DNA from: Onchidella celtica
Taxonomy: Eukaryota > Mollusca > Gastropoda > Systellommatophora > Onchidiidae
Length of the DNA: 64,000 nt
Direction: 5' to 3'
NCBI GenBank assembly: GCA_963931925.1
Contig: OZ007574.1
Location: 39,190,438 to 39,254,437, forward strand
In this document: piece by piece, positions 59,355 through 64,000 of the stretch
Numbering within the stretch: the stretch's first letter is position 1
Layout: each line of letters opens with the position of its first letter
Program-made: the position numbers and the translations under genes
The notes under the pieces: generated by a model
The model's input: only the letters and a program-made list of their open reading frames with translations
The model's database searches: none
What the model was told of the DNA's origin: nothing

Positions 59355-62300
59355 TCACACCAAATCTTTCAACCGCTCTCTTGGACGCAATTTCATATAA
59401 TGTAATTTCCAATCAACATTCTGTAAAATCTCAGAATTTGACAAGTTAGGGGATATCACATCACGTCTGAGATGTACATCTTGAGCCTCTTCTTGTGACT
59501 CCATATCATTATCTACTTCATTCACTACAGCAACAATCTCAACTGGCTTTTCATGATACATTTTCAACATATTAATATGACACAACTGTGTACTCTTTCT
59601 CCTATCTGGAGTTTTTATAATATAATTGAGATCATTAATTTTTGTCTCAATTTCACAGGGTCCGTAAAATCTAGCCTGGAGAGGATTTGACTCCAGGGGA
59701 AACAAAACAAGGACCTTATCTCCAGGTTTAAAACTTCTTGTCCTGGCCTTCCTGTCATACCAAAATTTCATTTTCTCTTGGGCACATCCCAAATTCTCTT
59801 TTGCTAATTCACAAGCCTTATGCAGTCTGTCTCTAAACTTCTGCACATAATCTAATACATTCATTTGAGGATCATCACCGATCCATTTTTCTTTTAACAG
59901 AGCCAACGGCCCACGAACATTATGTCCAAACACTAACTCAAAAGGACTAAATCCTAGTGATTCTTGAACTGACTCTCTAGCTGCAAACAACAGCAAATGT
60001 ATTCCTTCGTCCCAATTTTTCTCGCTATCATAGCAATATGTTCTCATCATATTCTTTAAAGTAGCGTGGAATCTCTCTAAAGCTCCCTGAGATTCTGGGT
60101 GGTACGCAGACGACTTAATTTGTTTTGTCCCCAGTTCACCAATAACTTGTTTAAACAGTCTCGACATAAAGTTACTGCCCTGATCAGACTGTATTTCTTT
60201 GGGCAATCCAAATAAAGTAAAAAACTTTACTAGAGCTTTCACAATACTCTGTGTCTTAATATTTCTAAGAGGAATCGCCTCAGGGAATCTAGTGGATGTA
60301 CACATTATGGTTAATAAATATTGATTTCCTGAGCTGGTCTTTGGCAAAGGACCAACGCAATCAACGATAACCTTAGAAAAGGGCTCCCCTCAAATTGGAA
60401 TTGGCTGTAAAGGGGCCATTCTTTTTCCAGCATTTGGTTTTCCCACTATCTGACATGTGTGACATGTATTACAAAAATAAGCCACATCCTTGTTAATTCC
60501 TGGCCAAAAAAAATGTCTCATTATCCTATCATTTGTTTTCCTTATACCTAAATGGCCACCCAGAGGTAAATTATGGGCCATGGCAAGTATCTCGTGCCTA
60601 TATGGTTTCGGAACCACAACTTGATAAACAACCGCCCACTCTTCCGTTGCGCGGACATCAATGGGTCTCCATTTTCTCATAAGTACTCCATCTTTTATGA
60701 AGTACCCTTTTGGTACTTTATTAAGTTCTTCGTCGCTCAGAACTTGATCCTGCAATGGCTGTAAGCTAGGATCTAAGCCTTGTTCTTTAATTAACTGGTC
60801 TCTATCATATGATAAATTCTTATCTTCCCGCATAACATCGGAATGACTGACATCTTCATGTAATATGGATCCTAGAAAAGTATTAGAAAGATCATAAGAA
60901 TGATCTACATTGGATTCCGTCGACCTATCTTCTTTACAAATCTCTTCACTGCCATCTGACTGCTCTTTCTTTTTAGCCATAGCTCGAGTCACCGCACATG
61001 AAGGATATATATTTGTATCTTCACTTTCGTCATCAGTACTAGGTTTTGAAGTCAACTGTACAGTAGGTATTTTCCTAGCACCGGCAAGATCATTTCCCAA
61101 CAATAGAGATACTCCCTCTATTGGCAAACCAGACTTAAGTCCAACTACCACTCGACCTGTTATAAAGTCTGACTTCAAATAAATTTTATGCAAAGGTACA
61201 GAGCTAAAGACTCCCTCTATACCCTGTATAAGACTAACTTCTCCAGTATTTGAATCATCATTAAAATCTAGAACATTATCTAACAGGAGGGACTGGGAAC
61301 ATCCAGTATCCCGCAATATTTTTAATGGTATGGGGGTGGAATTTTCCCCAAGGGACACTAGACCCTCTGACACAAATGGCAGAAACTCTTCCCTTATGGT
61401 CTCTAACTTCACTGGGTTACGAGGCTGTGGAGCGTTTATAACTTTCGGTCTTCCCACAAAAGCTATAGGGCCAGTCTTCTTTTTTCCAAGAGCACGACAA
61501 TCCCAGCTTCTATGGCCCAATCTCCCGCAGTTATTACATCTTGATCCCTCGTTCCTCCAATCTCTTCTCTGGAAATGATAATCTTTCCCACTAGGACCAG
61601 GTCTTCTCCCATCGAAACTACTGGATCTCCGCGGGAATTCAATCTTGACTCCCCTCGGATCGCCAGCAATATCATTTACGGACCTCCTATCCTGAACTCT
61701 ACCCGGTCTACTGAGCCCAAATCTACTTCTATGAGTTAATGTAAACTCGTCAGCCAGTTTTGCGGCATCTTGCAACGTCTTTGTCTCTTTCTCATTGAGG
61801 TACGTCTTTATTTCATCACGGATTCCCGTTTTGAAGTCCTCTAGTAATATGAGCTGTTTAAGCTTTTCATAATCTTTACATACCTCCATCGAGGAACACC
61901 ATCTCTCAAAAAATACCTCTTTTTCATGAGCAAACTCAATATAGGTTTGACTGTCAATTTTTTTATAATATCGGAACTTTTGCCGATATGCTTCAGGCAC
62001 TAATTCATACGCTTTTAATATTGCGTCCTTCACACGGTCATAATCCCCCGCGTCTTCCATGGAAAGGGCCGAAAAGGTCTGTTGTGCTTTACCCCTTATT
62101 ACACTCTGTAACATTAATGGCCAATGTTGTTTGGGCCAGTTCAGACTAAGGGCCACCTTCTCAAAATGTTGGAAGTATTTATCCACTTCCCTCTCATTAA
62201 AGGGGGGAACCAATCTTACTTCTCTACTCGCTAGAAAACTAGGTTCATGTGATCTACTAGTAATACCCAATCTGGCTTTTTCTAGCTCATGTTGTCTTTC

Positions 62301-62660
62301 CCGTTCTTTTTCTTTTTCTTGCGCCTGTCTTTCTTTATCTTTCTCTTGTCTTTCTTTATCCTTCTCCCGTGCCTCGTGTTCTAGCTTTTTCTGCTCTAGC
62401 TCGATCCGCATCTTCTCTTTCTGTAACTCAATATTAACTTCAGTTACTGATGCTATGGTTTCAAACTGAGCTAGGTCGTTTTCTTCGAACACATCATCAT
62501 CCACATAATACTCAGCAATATATCTCGATATTTCTGCTTTTCTTAAGCTAGCTTTCACATAATCGAGACCTAATCTCTTACTAATCGTCAATAACTCCGG
62601 TTTCCTGAAGGTTAACAACTCCTCCGGTCTCGGTGACGTTAGAAAGGTATTTATCTCCAT
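59355..62660 (-). pseudogene. Gag-protease-integrase region of element E (broken)
   Basis: Parts in order on the minus strand: a gag N terminus, then a Lys/Glu/Arg/Gln coiled coil; a capsid-like region (from about LVPPFNEREVDKYF); one CCHC knuckle CNNCGRLGHRSWDC; protease with LRDTGCS; a CAVTRAMAKK linker; integrase HHCC domain ending CNTCHTCQ; integrase core with SDQGSNF and HPESQGALERFH; and a GPY/F-like module ending CHINMLKMYHEKP. Protease is followed directly by integrase, as in element A. That agrees with a Gmr1-like origin. The region is a fossil; the RT part is not present in this copy. Confidence 0.88.
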
Positions 62661-62878
62661 GGCCGCTGGTCTGACTTACAAAAATATTTTTACAATCGTG
62701 GAAAACACTCGTTTGTGTCCTAACAGTTTATATCCCGGACGATTCACGTCCTATCAATTTACGATCAAATCCAGATCCCGGACAAATTATATGCGTCCTA
62801 TTTATTTACGATCAGATCCCGGACGATTCACGTCCTAACAGTTTATAAAAGATCAAATCAATTTCATATCAATTTCAA
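62661..62878 (-). other. Element E leader with repeated primer-site-like motifs
   Basis: On the plus strand ATCCCGGAC begins at 62732, 62774 and 62816, in addition to the copy in the primer site at 62879. Two of these are followed by GATTCACGTCCTA. The motif equals part of the tRNA-Pro 3' half. Confidence 0.7.
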
Positions 62879-62897
62879 ATCCCGGACGATTCCCCCA
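62879..62897 (-). promoter_or_regulatory. tRNA-Pro-like primer binding site of element E
   Basis: The minus strand reads TTGGGGGAATCGTCCGGGA beside the 5' LTR. The tRNA-Pro complement is TGGGGGCTCGTCCGGGAT (established), so the match is good at both ends with a small central difference. Confidence 0.65.
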
Positions 62898-62899
62898 AT

Positions 62900-64000
62900 T
62901 GTCACGATCACGTGCGTGAAGATGGTCACAACCACGTGTGTGATGAGTACCTAACTTATTTACCTTTCAAACCCAGCTAACAAGCCAAGCAAGCAGACCA
63001 GCGATCAACGGACACATGGAGTGAGATTTAAATTAAACGATATTTAATTATAAATGCATGACAAAACTTATGTCAAAACATTCAACTCATGATAATCACA
63101 TACATAATCACAAAAACAGAGATACTTCAAATTTACTCTTGGGGATCATGGCTATTATCTATTCCCCGTTTCACATCTAGATCTAATCCCTCTGTCTATA
63201 AACTTAACTACATATACTTAATAGTCTCTGTCAACAGCTGCCCTCCTCGTTGATGCAGTTTCACTTCTCCAGAGTTCACACGATCCTTTCTAGATCTTTA
63301 ATTTCGACGATAAAAGGGGAAACAGACGCCCCTGGCTTCACACAAATAAGAACACACAGTTCACACCCGCCATCGTAGATTACTTGTTCCTTGAGGGGTT
63401 CTCGACATCCCGTCCTCAAGACTCTTCAACTTGCAAACACACTGCACACCGACGGTTCACACCCGCCATCGTAGATTCACGAGCTTCTGATGGGTTCCCA
63501 TCCTATCATCAGAACTCAACTTCTGGTCCCCATGGCACGACCTTCCACTTGTCGCCCGGACCGATTAAATTCTTCTTATTGGGAAATACATGTGAACATC
63601 ATGGATCCCTCACACACCTAACACTTCTGGTCCCCACTGGCACGACCTTCCACTTGTCGCCCGGACCGATAAATTCTGCGTCTTCCTTTAGGAATGAATA
63701 ACTTGGGAACCCTCATAGATTCCTCCCATACATAACACCCCTGGTCCCCATGGCACGACCTTCCACTTGTCACCCGGACCACTTCTCGCTGCGTCTTCCT
63801 CTAGGAACGAATAATTTGGGAACCACGTGTGTCGAGCTTCTCCTCTACTTATACTCCCGAGGTTTTTGCACACGCGACTAGTTTAAAGCGAGTCGTGTGT
63901 ATCTATCCACGCTCGTCAACAATGTTAAAAACCGTGTTTTCCCCTGCTAAGCTCACCCCCCTAGACTCGTGGCGCACAAGGCCACCGACCTTCCTCGTGA
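62900..64000 (-). repeat. 5' LTR of element E (cut by window edge)
   Basis: It begins TGTCACGATCACGTG in plus-strand reading and matches the 3' LTR for 1101 bp up to the window end. About 110 bp are missing beyond the edge. Differences from the 3' LTR cluster around 63385-63455. Confidence 0.92.

Larger units (their letters stand above)
57932..64000 (-). mobile_element. LTR element E: family 2, Gmr1-like, broken, runs off the window
   Basis: The left LTR 57932-59141 (1210 bp) is the 3' LTR, and the right LTR from 62900 is cut by the window edge. The short internal region is 3.76 kb. LTR ends are TGTCACGAT..ATCGTGACA. Internal parts are gag, protease and integrase; no RT or RNase H is seen, so it could not be self-sufficient. 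Broken, about two breaks. By eye the LTRs differ at roughly 20 or more places over 1.1 kb, so it is clearly older than element A. It lies in the same orientation as the solo LTR at 31443. Confidence 0.9.

Noticed and set aside
57932-64000. An envelope-bearing retrovirus
   Set aside because: No frame after integrase resembles an envelope protein and the interior is too short. The same holds for element A and the array.

Overview
This is animal genomic DNA and is mostly repeats. It has introns with GT/AG borders, microsatellites, a tRNA-derived SINE-like family, LINE pieces, miniature inverted-repeat elements, a Helitron-like end, and Ty3/gypsy-class LTR elements with an unusual pol order. The organism is probably a lophotrochozoan, most likely a mollusc. 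That is inference from the style of the repeats and one host gene; no species is claimed.

Layout. 1-2.4 kb: non-coding, with one dispersed-repeat copy. 2.4-2.8 kb: likely non-autonomous Helitron. 2.8-11.06 kb: an apparently whole LTR element on the minus strand with one 1581-residue gag-pol frame in the order gag-protease-integrase-RT-RNase H (the Gmr1-like order). 11.4-12.2 kb: a miniature element with an expanded 24-bp minisatellite inside it. 14.2-14.7 kb: LINE remnant. 15.8-16.2 kb: SINE-like copy. 17.6-19.15 kb: the first host gene, a disordered protein of unknown function. 20.3-21.3 kb: a 5'-truncated LINE with target duplications. 21.3-31.4 kb: microsatellites, more SINE-like and miniature-element copies, a 410-bp foldback element with a 9-bp target duplication, and a LINE tail.

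31.4-51.9 kb is a Russian-doll insertion. A miniature inverted-repeat element is split by a solo LTR of a second LTR family. That LTR is itself split by a 19-kb head-to-tail array of three nearly identical LTR-element units sharing four LTRs. Target duplications are visible at each nested step. 54.7-57.8 kb carries the first coding exons of a host gene resembling the eukaryotic putative phosphoenolpyruvate synthase / YvkC-like phosphotransferase family. From 57.9 kb to the window end a second-family LTR element lies downstream of the last visible exon, probably inside an intron.

The two host genes show no visible functional link. The main interest is structural: how the array, the nesting, the repeated tRNA-Pro primer-site motifs and the satellite inside a miniature element came about. 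LTR elements are treated as fossils. The element at 2.8-11.06 kb looks whole and very young; the array units and the element at 57.9 kb are broken.
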